NCBI GenBank assembly: GCA_031409815.1
Contig: JANNXV010000027.1
Location: forward strand, 1 to 7,278
Direction of reading: 5' to 3'
Length of the DNA: 7,278 nt
Source: JANLUX01 sp031409815
GTDB lineage: Bacteria; Bacteroidota; Bacteroidia; AKYH767-A; OLB10
This document shows positions 1-5,444 of this stretch, in pieces. The translations under genes and the position numbers were made by a program. Numbering within the stretch: the stretch's first letter is position 1; every line of letters starts with the position of its first letter. Under the pieces are notes generated by a model. It was not told the origin of the DNA, did no database searches, and saw only the letters and a program-made list of their open reading frames with translations.

Positions 1-192
1 AAAATGGGCAAAGAATTGAAGCGCATGGACGCCCGTATCCGTGCGACCGCAACCGGTGCATTCAGTAGGCTGCTTGCACAATATGGTCAAGGCTTTATTG
101 ATCTCCGCTTGAACCGAATTTGCATTGTCCTGAATTTGCCAGCCGCTAAATTTGGTTCCTTTAAAAGAAAGTTCGAGAAAATAACGCGGCAT
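1..192 (-). CDS. truA: tRNA pseudouridine synthase A, N-terminal part (runs off window)
   Basis: The minus strand from the ATG at 192-190 reads without a stop for 64 codons to the window edge. It begins MPRYFLELSF and contains FSGWQ (residues 15-19) and GRTDTGVHA (49-57). These match the TruA family: the first is the N-terminal 'GWQ.Q' motif, and the second surrounds the catalytic aspartate, here Asp52. TruA converts uridines 38-40 in the anticodon stem-loop of many tRNAs to pseudouridine, in the cytoplasm. Only about a quarter of the usual 250-270 residues is present, so the RNA-binding C-terminal half cannot be judged. The gene is divergent from tpiA. A TAATTTTG box on the minus strand (206-199) ends six bases before the ATG, so the mRNA is probably almost leaderless. 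Family assignment is firm; the start is well supported by motif position. Confidence 0.93.
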   Translation of the reverse strand, partial: MPRYFLELSFKGTKFSGWQIQDNANSVQAEINKALTILCKQPTECTGCGRTDTGVHALQFFAHF

Positions 193-198
193 AGGGGG

Positions 199-206
199 CA
201 AAATTA
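199..206 (-). promoter_or_regulatory. Putative Bacteroidota -7 promoter element for truA
   Basis: On the minus strand the bases read TAATTTTG, a perfect fit to the Bacteroidota -7 consensus TAnnTTTG. The start codon at 192-190 lies only six bases beyond it, which places the transcription start at or next to the ATG. No TTG at the usual -33 distance is obvious; the nearest upstream minus-strand TTGs (223-221 and 236-234) are too close and too far. Confidence 0.5.
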
Positions 207-237
207 ATGGGTTTACATCACAATTTGGAAGCACAAT

Positions 238-275
238 GAGCGAAGTCGAAGTGAAACCAGCCTTCGACTTCGCTC
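238..275. repeat. Palindromic dispersed-repeat-like element (14-bp perfect arms)
   Basis: GAGCGAAGTCGAAG (238-251) and CTTCGACTTCGCTC (262-275) are perfect reverse complements around a 10-base spacer, followed by AGGCTGACCC. The sequence resembles short palindromes I recall as scattered through Bacteroidota genomes (recollection, not a search). It lies between divergent truA and tpiA, where no terminator is expected, and has no T-run, so an interspersed REP-like element fits better than a terminator. It sits 32 bases from the truA -7 box and 34 from the tpiA one, close enough to influence either promoter. Confidence 0.75.
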
Positions 276-309
276 AGGCTGACCCATCCACACAAAACAT
301 TTTCAGAGT

Positions 310-317
310 TATCTTCG
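310..317 (+). promoter_or_regulatory. Putative -7 promoter element for tpiA
   Basis: TATCTTCG fits TAnnTTTG with one change (C for T at position 7). It ends seven bases before the tpiA ATG at 325, again predicting a very short leader. No clear TTG-type -33 element is visible at 19-21 bases upstream. Confidence 0.45.
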
Positions 318-324
318 CGCTGCT

Positions 325-1095
325 ATGAGAAAAAAAATTGTTGCCGGAAACTGGAAGATGAATTTGTTGAAAGAGGAGGCTATTCAGCTTGCCACCGAAA
401 TGGTTCACCTTTTAAAGGATGAAAATAATAGTGGTGGAGCCATATTACTTGCACCGCCTTTTGTTCATCTGTCAAATGTGATTGAAGCGGTAAAGGATGA
501 AAAACGAATTTCAGTTGCTGCACAAAATTGTTCGGATAAAAACTCGGGTGCTTTTACCGGTGAGGTTTCAGCCGCCATGTTAAAATCGATTGGAGCGTCA
601 GCTGTGTTGATTGGCCATTCGGAGCGCAGAAGTTATTTTCATGAAACAGATGAAATGCTGGCAGAAAAAGTGAAGCAAGCATTGTTAAATAATCTACAAC
701 CCGTTTTTTGTTGTGGAGAAACTTTGCAACAAAGAGAAAGTAAAAATCATTTTGAAGTGATAAAAAGTCAATTGGCAAATGGCTTATTTCATCTTAGCGA
801 AGTTGATTTTAGTAAAACTGTAATTGCTTACGAACCCGTTTGGGCAATTGGTACCGGAGTAACCGCATCTCCTGAACAAGCTCAGGAAATGCATAAGTAT
901 ATCCGCGGACTTGTTGCTATCAAATATGGACAAGCTTTAGCTGATAACACTTCGATATTATACGGAGGCAGTTGCAACGAAAAAAATGCCAGCGAATTAT
1001 TTGCATTGCCAGATGTGGATGGCGGCTTGATTGGCGGAGCATCATTAAAGGCAGCAAGTTTTGTAAGTATTATTAAAAGTTTTCCGGTTGTTTAA
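325..1095 (+). CDS. tpiA: Triosephosphate isomerase
   Basis: Cytoplasmic glycolytic and gluconeogenic enzyme that interconverts dihydroxyacetone phosphate and glyceraldehyde 3-phosphate. The 256 residues are the normal bacterial length. Visible landmarks are GNWKMN near the N-terminus with Asn9 and catalytic Lys11, IGHSERR with electrophile His98, the family signature AYEPVWAIGTG (168-178) with the base Glu170 and the start of flexible loop 6, YGGS (213-216), and a GG pair at 237-238 for phosphate binding. All catalytic residues are present, so it should be active. The ATG at 325 gives the canonical N-terminus and lies just after a -7-like box. The stop overlaps the next gene's start (TAATG), so the PagL-like gene is probably co-transcribed and translationally coupled, although no metabolic link is evident. 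Confidence 0.97.
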   Translation: MRKKIVAGNWKMNLLKEEAIQLATEMVHLLKDENNSGGAILLAPPFVHLSNVIEAVKDEKRISVAAQNCSDKNSGAFTGEVSAAMLKSIGASAVLIGHSERRSYFHETDEMLAEKVKQALLNNLQPVFCCGETLQQRESKNHFEVIKSQLANGLFHLSEVDFSKTVIAYEPVWAIGTGVTASPEQAQEMHKYIRGLVAIKYGQALADNTSILYGGSCNEKNASELFALPDVDGGLIGGASLKAASFVSIIKSFPVV

Positions 1096-2267
1096 TGCTT
1101 AGAAATTTTTCTATTTTATTTTTTTTATCATGCTTTAGCACTAATTTTTTTTGTGACGCGCAATCTAAACTTCAAAATCATTCTTTTGAAGCCGGCATCT
1201 ATACCGGCAAAGTAGTTCAGAATTATCCCGAATTTCCTGATCGCGATCGAAGTGTTTTAATGAACTTGTCGTGGTATCAGAAACTGAACGGCAAAAAATT
1301 ATGGCATCGGTATTATCATCATCCCGATTTTACTGTGCAGGGCTGGTATGGCAATATGGGTAACGATACCGCCTTAGGTAACATAGCTGGTTTAACAGCC
1401 GGATTTCGTTTCTCTCAATCACTCAGCAATCGTTTTAGTATTAGCGAACAGGCCATGTTTGGAGCAGCCTATTTTAACCAGCCATATGATGAAAAAACCA
1501 ATCCCGAAAATATTGTAATTGGTTCTTCCATTACACCTTTAGCTTCAGCTCGACTGTCGTTGGAGTATCACATCAGTCCTTTTGTTTCAGTGCTAGCCAA
1601 TGTTGGAATTTTACATGCAAGCAACGGCCATTATCAATTGCCAAACCTGGGTGCAAATTTGCCAGTGGTTGGAATCGGTATTAAATACAAACCTGTTCCT
1701 GCAAGCCTGATACAAGATGTGGAACAGGATCCGGTACTCAATAAGAAAATTCATTTTGCAAGTCGACTGGCTTTAGGTTTTAATGAGCAAGGTTCATCAA
1801 CCGGTCCTGTTAACGGACCTAAATATCCCATCTATTTGGCCAGTTTTTTTATTCATAAAAATTATTCGCCAGTTGCAAGATGGCAATTAGGACTTGAAGG
1901 TTATTATAATATAGGAGTGTATGATTTCATCACCAGCCAGGATTATTATTTAACAAAACAAAAACAAAAATCAATGGCAGGCTTATTAATGCTTGGCAAC
2001 GAATTTTTGTTTGGTCATGTAAGTCTTGTAACACAAGGAGGTCTTTATTTGTATAATCCGTTTTATCACGATAGGTATAAAGATTTTTATCCTAATGGAG
2101 ATACAAAAGCCTGGCTGAAAACCTGGGTCACAGCAAGGCTTGGTTTTCAGTATTATTTGAAAGATGCAGTTGTGCACCCACGGCAGAATTTATTTGTTGG
2201 TTGGTATGTGAAAACCAATTTTGGACAAGCCGATTTTATGGAGCTGAGTTTAGGGTATGCTTTTTAG
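1095..2267 (+). CDS. PagL-like lipid A 3-O-deacylase / acyloxyacyl hydrolase, outer membrane
   Basis: 390-residue protein with an N-terminal signal peptide (hydrophobic stretch about 5-20, likely cleavage near CDAQS), many alternating aromatic/polar strands and a terminal Phe, as in outer-membrane beta-barrels. LHASNGHYQLPNLGAN (173-188) matches the PagL signature (H-x-S-N...P-N-x-G) with catalytic His174 and Ser176. HPDFTVQGWYGNMGN (76-90) and VIGSSI (141-146) also look like Bacteroidota members of this family. Known PagL enzymes remove the 3-linked acyl chain of lipid A in the outer leaflet. The Pseudomonas triad Glu lies 12 residues after the Ser; the ungapped counterpart here is Asn188, so catalysis is less certain. 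The protein is much longer than proteobacterial PagL (about 170 residues); residues 210-390 add further barrel-like strands. It overlaps tpiA by one base, and no own promoter is seen. Confidence 0.8.
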   Translation: MLRNFSILFFLSCFSTNFFCDAQSKLQNHSFEAGIYTGKVVQNYPEFPDRDRSVLMNLSWYQKLNGKKLWHRYYHHPDFTVQGWYGNMGNDTALGNIAGLTAGFRFSQSLSNRFSISEQAMFGAAYFNQPYDEKTNPENIVIGSSITPLASARLSLEYHISPFVSVLANVGILHASNGHYQLPNLGANLPVVGIGIKYKPVPASLIQDVEQDPVLNKKIHFASRLALGFNEQGSSTGPVNGPKYPIYLASFFIHKNYSPVARWQLGLEGYYNIGVYDFITSQDYYLTKQKQKSMAGLLMLGNEFLFGHVSLVTQGGLYLYNPFYHDRYKDFYPNGDTKAWLKTWVTARLGFQYYLKDAVVHPRQNLFVGWYVKTNFGQADFMELSLGYAF

Positions 2268-2287
2268 TAATTACTGGTTTATTTAAC

Positions 2288-2295
2288 TATTTTTG
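2288..2295 (+). promoter_or_regulatory. Putative -7 promoter element for the HhH protein gene
   Basis: TATTTTTG fits TAnnTTTG exactly. Transcription would start near 2300, which helps choose the downstream GTG at 2320 over the upstream TTG at 2293, since the latter lies inside this element. Confidence 0.5.
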
Positions 2296-2319
2296 GTTAC
2301 CGTTTTTACTGACCAATAC

Positions 2320-3279
2320 GTGAAAAATAAAAAGGGACTTTTAAACCAAATTAAAAGCAACATCAGCGAGTACTTCACCTTCACAAAAAGTGAACGAAAT
2401 GGAGTTACCATCTTGGTGGGAATATTAATTATTTTGATGGGTTTTCTTTATTACACACATTTTATTACACCACCGCAGAACAAACTTGATATAGCAAGTT
2501 TAAAAAATGAAGTTGCTCAATTTGAAGCCTCACTAACCCCAAGGGAGGAATTGGGAAAACCAATAGCAGACAGCACTATTTTTATTTCGAACACAGCTTC
2601 AGAAGTTCCGAAACAGCTGTTTGCATTTAACCCCAACAATTTGCCAGAAGAAAAGTGGAAAAGTTTGGGTGTGCCCGATTGGTTGATCGAACGGATTAAA
2701 AATTATGAAAGTAAGGGTGGGCATTTTCGTAAGAAAGAAGATTTGAGCAAAATATATTCGATGCCTCCTGATTTATTTCAACGGTTAGCACCTTATATCG
2801 AAATTGCAGCAGCCGACACCTCATCCAGAAAAGTTTATGATACTAACTCGTTTGCAAAAGAAAGAGCAGAAGCACTTAGCAAATTAATGGTGGATATAAA
2901 TATTGCTAACGAAACCGAACTGGATGCATTACCAATGATTGGACTTGGAAGGGCAAAAAAAATTATAGAGTACCGAAACAATCTTCATGGGTTTACGCAC
3001 AAAGAACAATTGCTTGAAGTATGGAGCATCAACGATACTATTTACAATGCTATTGCCAACTATATTGAAGTGGGTGTTAATACCATTCGTCCGATAAATA
3101 TAAACACCAACGACCCGGCACAATTGCGTCATCCATACATCAATTTTTCGCTGGCAAAAATGATTGCCAATTACCATTCCACGCATGGTGATTATAAAAA
3201 TATTGAGGAGATTAAGAAACTCCCTTTGGTCAGTGGCGATTTATATGCTAAACTTGCACCTTATTTAACAGTTCATTAA
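2320..3279 (+). CDS. Membrane-anchored protein with three helix-hairpin-helix modules (ComEA-like)
   Basis: From the GTG at 2320 this encodes 319 residues. A short cytoplasmic segment containing YFTFTKSERNG precedes one transmembrane helix (about residues 28-48). A linker follows, then three repeats of the ComEA-type helix-hairpin-helix fold: about 102-162 (beginning near FNPNNLPEE), 191-251 (DINIANETEL, LPMIGLGRAKKII) and 259-317 (ININTNDPAQL). The second module has the clearest hairpin glycines. Such modules usually bind the DNA backbone non-specifically; ComEA-family proteins act in DNA uptake outside the inner membrane. Whether this one binds DNA is inferred. No competence neighbours are visible. 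Start choice: an in-frame TTG at 2293 exists but overlaps the likely promoter, and the next Met lies inside the membrane helix. The gene stands 52 bases after the PagL-like gene. Confidence 0.82.
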   Translation: MKNKKGLLNQIKSNISEYFTFTKSERNGVTILVGILIILMGFLYYTHFITPPQNKLDIASLKNEVAQFEASLTPREELGKPIADSTIFISNTASEVPKQLFAFNPNNLPEEKWKSLGVPDWLIERIKNYESKGGHFRKKEDLSKIYSMPPDLFQRLAPYIEIAAADTSSRKVYDTNSFAKERAEALSKLMVDINIANETELDALPMIGLGRAKKIIEYRNNLHGFTHKEQLLEVWSINDTIYNAIANYIEVGVNTIRPININTNDPAQLRHPYINFSLAKMIANYHSTHGDYKNIEEIKKLPLVSGDLYAKLAPYLTVH

Positions 3280-3286
3280 GGAGTGC

Positions 3287-3354
3287 AGTTGTTATGTTGT
3301 TGAGTTGTTATGCAATTACTTAACAACTCAACAACCTGACAACTCAATAACACA
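3287..3354. repeat. Nested inverted repeat built from 16-bp units
   Basis: GTTGTTGAGTTGTTA (3296-3310) and TAACAACTCAACAAC (3321-3335) are perfect 15-bp complements around a 10-base loop. Each arm belongs to a 16-bp-period pair: AGTTGTTATG occurs at 3287 and 3303, and ACAACTCAA at 3323 and 3339. The left arm can therefore pair with either right unit. There is no T-run, so it is not a standard intrinsic terminator. It fills most of the gap between the HhH gene and the acyl-CoA dehydrogenase gene. It could be an interspersed repeat, a weak terminator, or a site affecting dehydrogenase expression, for which no TAnnTTTG box is visible. Confidence 0.75.
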
Positions 3355-3365
3355 ACAAATAAAAT

Positions 3366-4508
3366 ATGGAATTCAGCCTCAGTGAAAATCAATTAATGAT
3401 TGCGCAAACCGTGCGTGATTTTGCAGAAAAGCACATCAAGCCTAAAATGATGGAGTGGGACGAGAGTCAGGAATTTCCCGTTGAAGTGTTTAAGGAGTTG
3501 GGAAAGCTTGGTTTGATGGGCGTGTTGGTGCCACATGAATACAATGGAGCCGGATTGGGCTATTTTGAATATGTAACTGCCATCACCGAACTGTCGAAAG
3601 TTTGTGGTTCCATTGGATTAAGCATGGCAGCGCATAACTCGCTTTGCACGGGTCACATTATGGCTTTTGGCAACGATGAACAAAAGAAAAAATATTTGCC
3701 TAAACTGGCTACTGCCGAGTGGATTGGTGCCTGGGGTTTAACCGAGCCTAATACCGGTTCTGACGCAGGGAATATGATGTGTGTTGCAAAAGCGGATGGT
3801 GATGATTACATCATCAACGGAGCAAAGTGCTGGATTACACATGGCAAATCATCACAAGTTGCTGTGGTAATTGTAAGAACCGGTGAGAAAGGAGATTCCC
3901 GGGGAACCACTGCATTTGTGATAGAAAAGGGAACACCGGGTTTTACGCATGGACGTAAAGAAAATAAATTGGGCATGCGTGCCAGCGAAACTACCGAGTT
4001 GCTATTTGAAAATTGCAGGGTAAATAAAAGCCAGGTATTAGGTAAGGTAGGAGAAGGATTTATTCAGTCGATGAAAGTGTTGGACGGTGGACGCATTTCA
4101 ATAGCTGCACTTTCTTTAGGGATTGCCAAAGGAGCTTTTGAAGCCTCAGTTAAATATTCAAAAGAGCGTTATCAGTTCGATCAACCCATTTCAAATTTTC
4201 AGGGAATTTCTTTTAAGTTGGCCGATATGGCAACAGAAATAGAAGCAGCCGAACTCCTCACATTTCAGGCAGCTGATCTCAAAAACAGGGGAGAATCGGT
4301 TACCAAGCAAAGCGCATTTGCAAAATATTATGCATCTGAAGTGGCTGTGAGATGTTCCACTGAAGCCGTCCAGATTTTTGGGGGATATGGTTACACCAAA
4401 GATTTTCCTGTAGAGAAATTTTACCGCGACTCCAAGCTTTGCACCATTGGAGAAGGCACCTCAGAGATACAGAAACTGGTGATTGCACGTAACATTCTGA
4501 AGGATTAA
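3366..4508 (+). CDS. Acyl-CoA dehydrogenase, short-chain/butyryl-CoA type
   Basis: FAD flavoprotein that oxidises acyl-CoA to trans-2-enoyl-CoA and passes electrons to electron-transfer flavoprotein; cytoplasmic, in fatty-acid or branched-chain amino-acid breakdown. The 380 residues are the usual length. Domain order is normal: N-terminal helical domain (1-about 120), beta domain with GLTEPNTGSDAG (124-135) that contacts flavin and substrate, and C-terminal helical domain. QIFGGYGYTKDF (336-347) continuing to Arg354-Asp355 fits the second family signature. IGEGTSEIQ (361-369) places the catalytic base at Glu363, the position used by short- and medium-chain enzymes rather than by isovaleryl- or long-chain types. 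Chain-length specificity is inferred only. The ATG at 3366 follows an A-rich leader (AAATAAAAT), typical for the phylum. No ETF, thiolase or enoyl-CoA hydratase gene is adjacent. Confidence 0.93.
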   Translation: MEFSLSENQLMIAQTVRDFAEKHIKPKMMEWDESQEFPVEVFKELGKLGLMGVLVPHEYNGAGLGYFEYVTAITELSKVCGSIGLSMAAHNSLCTGHIMAFGNDEQKKKYLPKLATAEWIGAWGLTEPNTGSDAGNMMCVAKADGDDYIINGAKCWITHGKSSQVAVVIVRTGEKGDSRGTTAFVIEKGTPGFTHGRKENKLGMRASETTELLFENCRVNKSQVLGKVGEGFIQSMKVLDGGRISIAALSLGIAKGAFEASVKYSKERYQFDQPISNFQGISFKLADMATEIEAAELLTFQAADLKNRGESVTKQSAFAKYYASEVAVRCSTEAVQIFGGYGYTKDFPVEKFYRDSKLCTIGEGTSEIQKLVIARNILKD

Positions 4509-4587
4509 TCGTTTCAAAACAACAAAAACAAACAATTAGGCGTTTGTAAATTATTAACATCTGCACTGAGCAAGCATCAAAATTCAA

Positions 4588-4595
4588 TTACTTTG
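4588..4595 (+). promoter_or_regulatory. Weak -7-like element before the 42-residue lipoprotein
   Basis: TTACTTTG differs from TAnnTTTG at one position and lies 21 bases before the ATG at 4617. No matching -33 element is visible. The 108-base gap after the dehydrogenase gene leaves room for an independent promoter, but this is tentative. Confidence 0.3.
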
Positions 4596-4616
4596 TGCTC
4601 TGAATTCAAAGAAATA

Positions 4617-4745
4617 ATGAAAAAATTATCATCAATAGTACTCGCTTCTCTTATCGTTTGTTGTGTTTTCTCTTGCAAGCCACGCGAAAAATGCCCGGCT
4701 TACGGCAAGGCAAACACGCATGCACCAGCCAAGGCACATTCATAA
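4617..4745 (+). CDS. Very small lipoprotein (42 residues)
   Basis: The ORF begins MKKLSSIVLASLIVCCVFSC and continues KPREKCPAYGKANTHAPAKA before HS and the stop. It has a basic start, a hydrophobic core and a lipobox VFSC, predicting lipid attachment at Cys20 and a mature peptide of only 23 residues. The peptide contains KCPAYGK, a motif I recall from other tiny Bacteroidota lipoproteins (recollection, not a search). Supporting evidence that it is a real gene: complete signal peptide, A-rich leader (GAAATA before ATG), and a strong intrinsic terminator 22 bases after the stop. Function is unknown. The mature part is rich in Lys and Ala with one more Cys (26). It is too short for most gene callers and easily missed. 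Confidence 0.75.
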   Translation: MKKLSSIVLASLIVCCVFSCKPREKCPAYGKANTHAPAKAHS

Positions 4746-4766
4746 AACATCCGAAATTTAATTTAG

Positions 4767-4799
4767 CCGGCATGAGTAACAACTGATGCCGGATTTTTT
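4767..4799 (+). terminator. Rho-independent terminator
   Basis: CCGGCAT (4767-4773) pairs perfectly with ATGCCGG (4786-4792). The stem can continue past a G/G mismatch with AGT (4775-4777) and ACT (4782-4784) around loop AACA. Six Ts follow at 4794-4799. It lies 22 bases after the small lipoprotein stop and should end the transcript of that gene and perhaps of the dehydrogenase. Confidence 0.85.
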
Positions 4800-4943
4800 A
4801 TTTATAACACATGCTATTAATCCGACTTTTTTCTCTGTTTCGATTTCAGTGAAATACCACGGGTTGGTCTATAAACGAAATGTAAGAAGTTTTAAAACCT
4901 GTTGTTTCTTTATGGTTCAAAAAGCACTGGTTCTCTTAAAATG

Positions 4944-5010
4944 AGTTAAGTAGCTTAACTAGCGCTAAAACAAGTTGTAAGGTTTTGCTGTTTTGGCGTT
5001 TAAACAGCCA
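4944..5010. other. Gene-free stretch with clustered small hairpins
   Basis: Between the terminator at 4799 and the tandem repeats at 5017 I see no gene. The stretch holds AGTTAAG/CTTAACT (4944-4950, 4954-4960, 3-base loop), CGCTAAAAC/GTTTTGGCG (4963-4971, 4990-4998, one G-T wobble) and the palindrome GTTTAAAC (4998-5005) flanked by TGGC and GCCA. These could be the edge of the same repeat family that follows; no promoter or RNA gene is recognisable. Confidence 0.4.
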
Positions 5011-5016
5011 TTTTTG

Positions 5017-5255
5017 TAACGCAGGATACCTTCCTGTATTGAAAATAGAAATTTTTTCAACTGAAAAAAGTCTTTCATCAACTAAAAAAAGAATTTTTTT
5101 AACGCAGAATGCACTTCCTGTATCGAAAATAGAAATTTTTCAATTGAAAAAAGTCTTTCATCAACTAAAAAAAGAAGTTTTTTAACGCAGAATGCACTTC
5201 CATCGAAAAAAGAAAATTTTTAACGCAGGATGCATCTCCTGTATCAGAAGAAATA
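5017..5255. repeat. Degenerate tandem repeat: two 83-bp units plus two truncated copies
   Basis: Every unit starts TAACGCAG. Units at 5017-5099 and 5100-5182 are both 83 bp and nearly identical apart from a few substitutions and compensating single-base indels. A 38-bp copy (5183-5220) and a partial one (5221-about 5255) keep only the head and lose the second half. The heads carry a small dyad (CAGGA...TCCTG, intact in the first and fourth). The centres of the full units carry a longer dyad, TTTTTCA-AT-TGAAAAA at 5136-5151 in unit two and the AC-centred version in unit one. The dyad symmetry is kept although its centre varies. Because 83 is not a multiple of three, the repeat shifts frame between units and is unlikely to encode protein. 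Confidence 0.85.
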
Positions 5256-5263
5256 CTAAGACA

Positions 5264-5382
5264 TTGAAGAAATACACATGCATGAGTATAAAAATATATT
5301 TAACTCTACTATTCAGCCGATGCATGTGTTCCTTCAACTGCATCAAACAATGAATGCTGTTGGAGGAAGGAACACCAACAGC
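5264..5382 (+). other. Chain of mutually exclusive hairpins (1:2, 2:3, 3:4)
   Basis: Segment 1 (5264-5283) pairs with segment 2 (5320-5337): CACATGCAT with ATGCATGTG is perfect, and TTGAAG with CTTCAA extends it past a 2-base bulge and one mismatch. Segment 2 can instead pair with segment 3: GTGTTCCTTC (5326-5335) with GAAGGAACAC (5366-5375), continuing with AAC/GTT and GCAT/ATGC around a 10-base loop. Segment 3 can in turn pair with segment 4: GCTGTTGG (5356-5363) with CCAACAGC (5375-5382). This resembles an attenuator topology, but there is no T-run after hairpin 3:4. It lies 60 bases before the lipoprotein ATG at 5445 and before that gene's likely -7 box, so it may not be in the same transcript. 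Confidence 0.55.
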
Positions 5383-5414
5383 GGCAGAAAGGCAAAAATT
5401 AACTTACTATACTA

Positions 5415-5431
5415 TTAAATAAATTATTTAA
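5415..5431. promoter_or_regulatory. AT-rich perfect palindrome upstream of the lipoprotein promoter
   Basis: TTAAATAA (5415-5422) and TTATTTAA (5424-5431) are perfect complements around one base. The palindrome abuts the -7-like box at 5433, occupying the spacer where a repressor or activator could bind. In DNA this AT-rich, symmetry may occur by chance. Confidence 0.3.
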
Positions 5432-5432
5432 T

Positions 5433-5440
5433 TATCTTTA
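5433..5440 (+). promoter_or_regulatory. Putative -7 element for the 200-residue lipoprotein
   Basis: TATCTTTA fits TAnnTTTG except for the last base. It ends four bases before the ATG at 5445, so a transcript from it would be leaderless or nearly so. Confidence 0.35.
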
Positions 5441-5444
5441 ATGT

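Noticed and set aside
4..207. Plus-strand ORF of 67 codons at the left edge
   Set aside because: It is the antisense shadow of truA; the minus strand carries the GWQ and GRTDTGVHA motifs of TruA.
2293..2319. TTG start giving a nine-residue longer HhH protein
   Set aside because: The TTG lies inside a perfect TAnnTTTG box, so transcription probably begins after it; GTG at 2320 gives the usual N-terminus.
4300..4587. Minus-strand ORF of 95 codons
   Set aside because: It overlaps the C-terminal, motif-bearing part of the acyl-CoA dehydrogenase and has no recognisable features.
4985..5185. 66-codon ORF across the tandem repeats
   Set aside because: It runs through 83-bp repeats that shift frame, has no signal or family motif, and low-complexity Lys/Phe content reflects the A and T runs.
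5017..5255. CRISPR array
   Set aside because: The repeats are contiguous with no unique spacers, and no cas genes are present.
5326..5382. Integron attC site or intrinsic terminator
   Set aside because: The AAC and GTT parts superficially recall attC, but the flanking bases do not fit the core-site consensus, there is no integrase or cassette array, and no T-run follows the hairpins.
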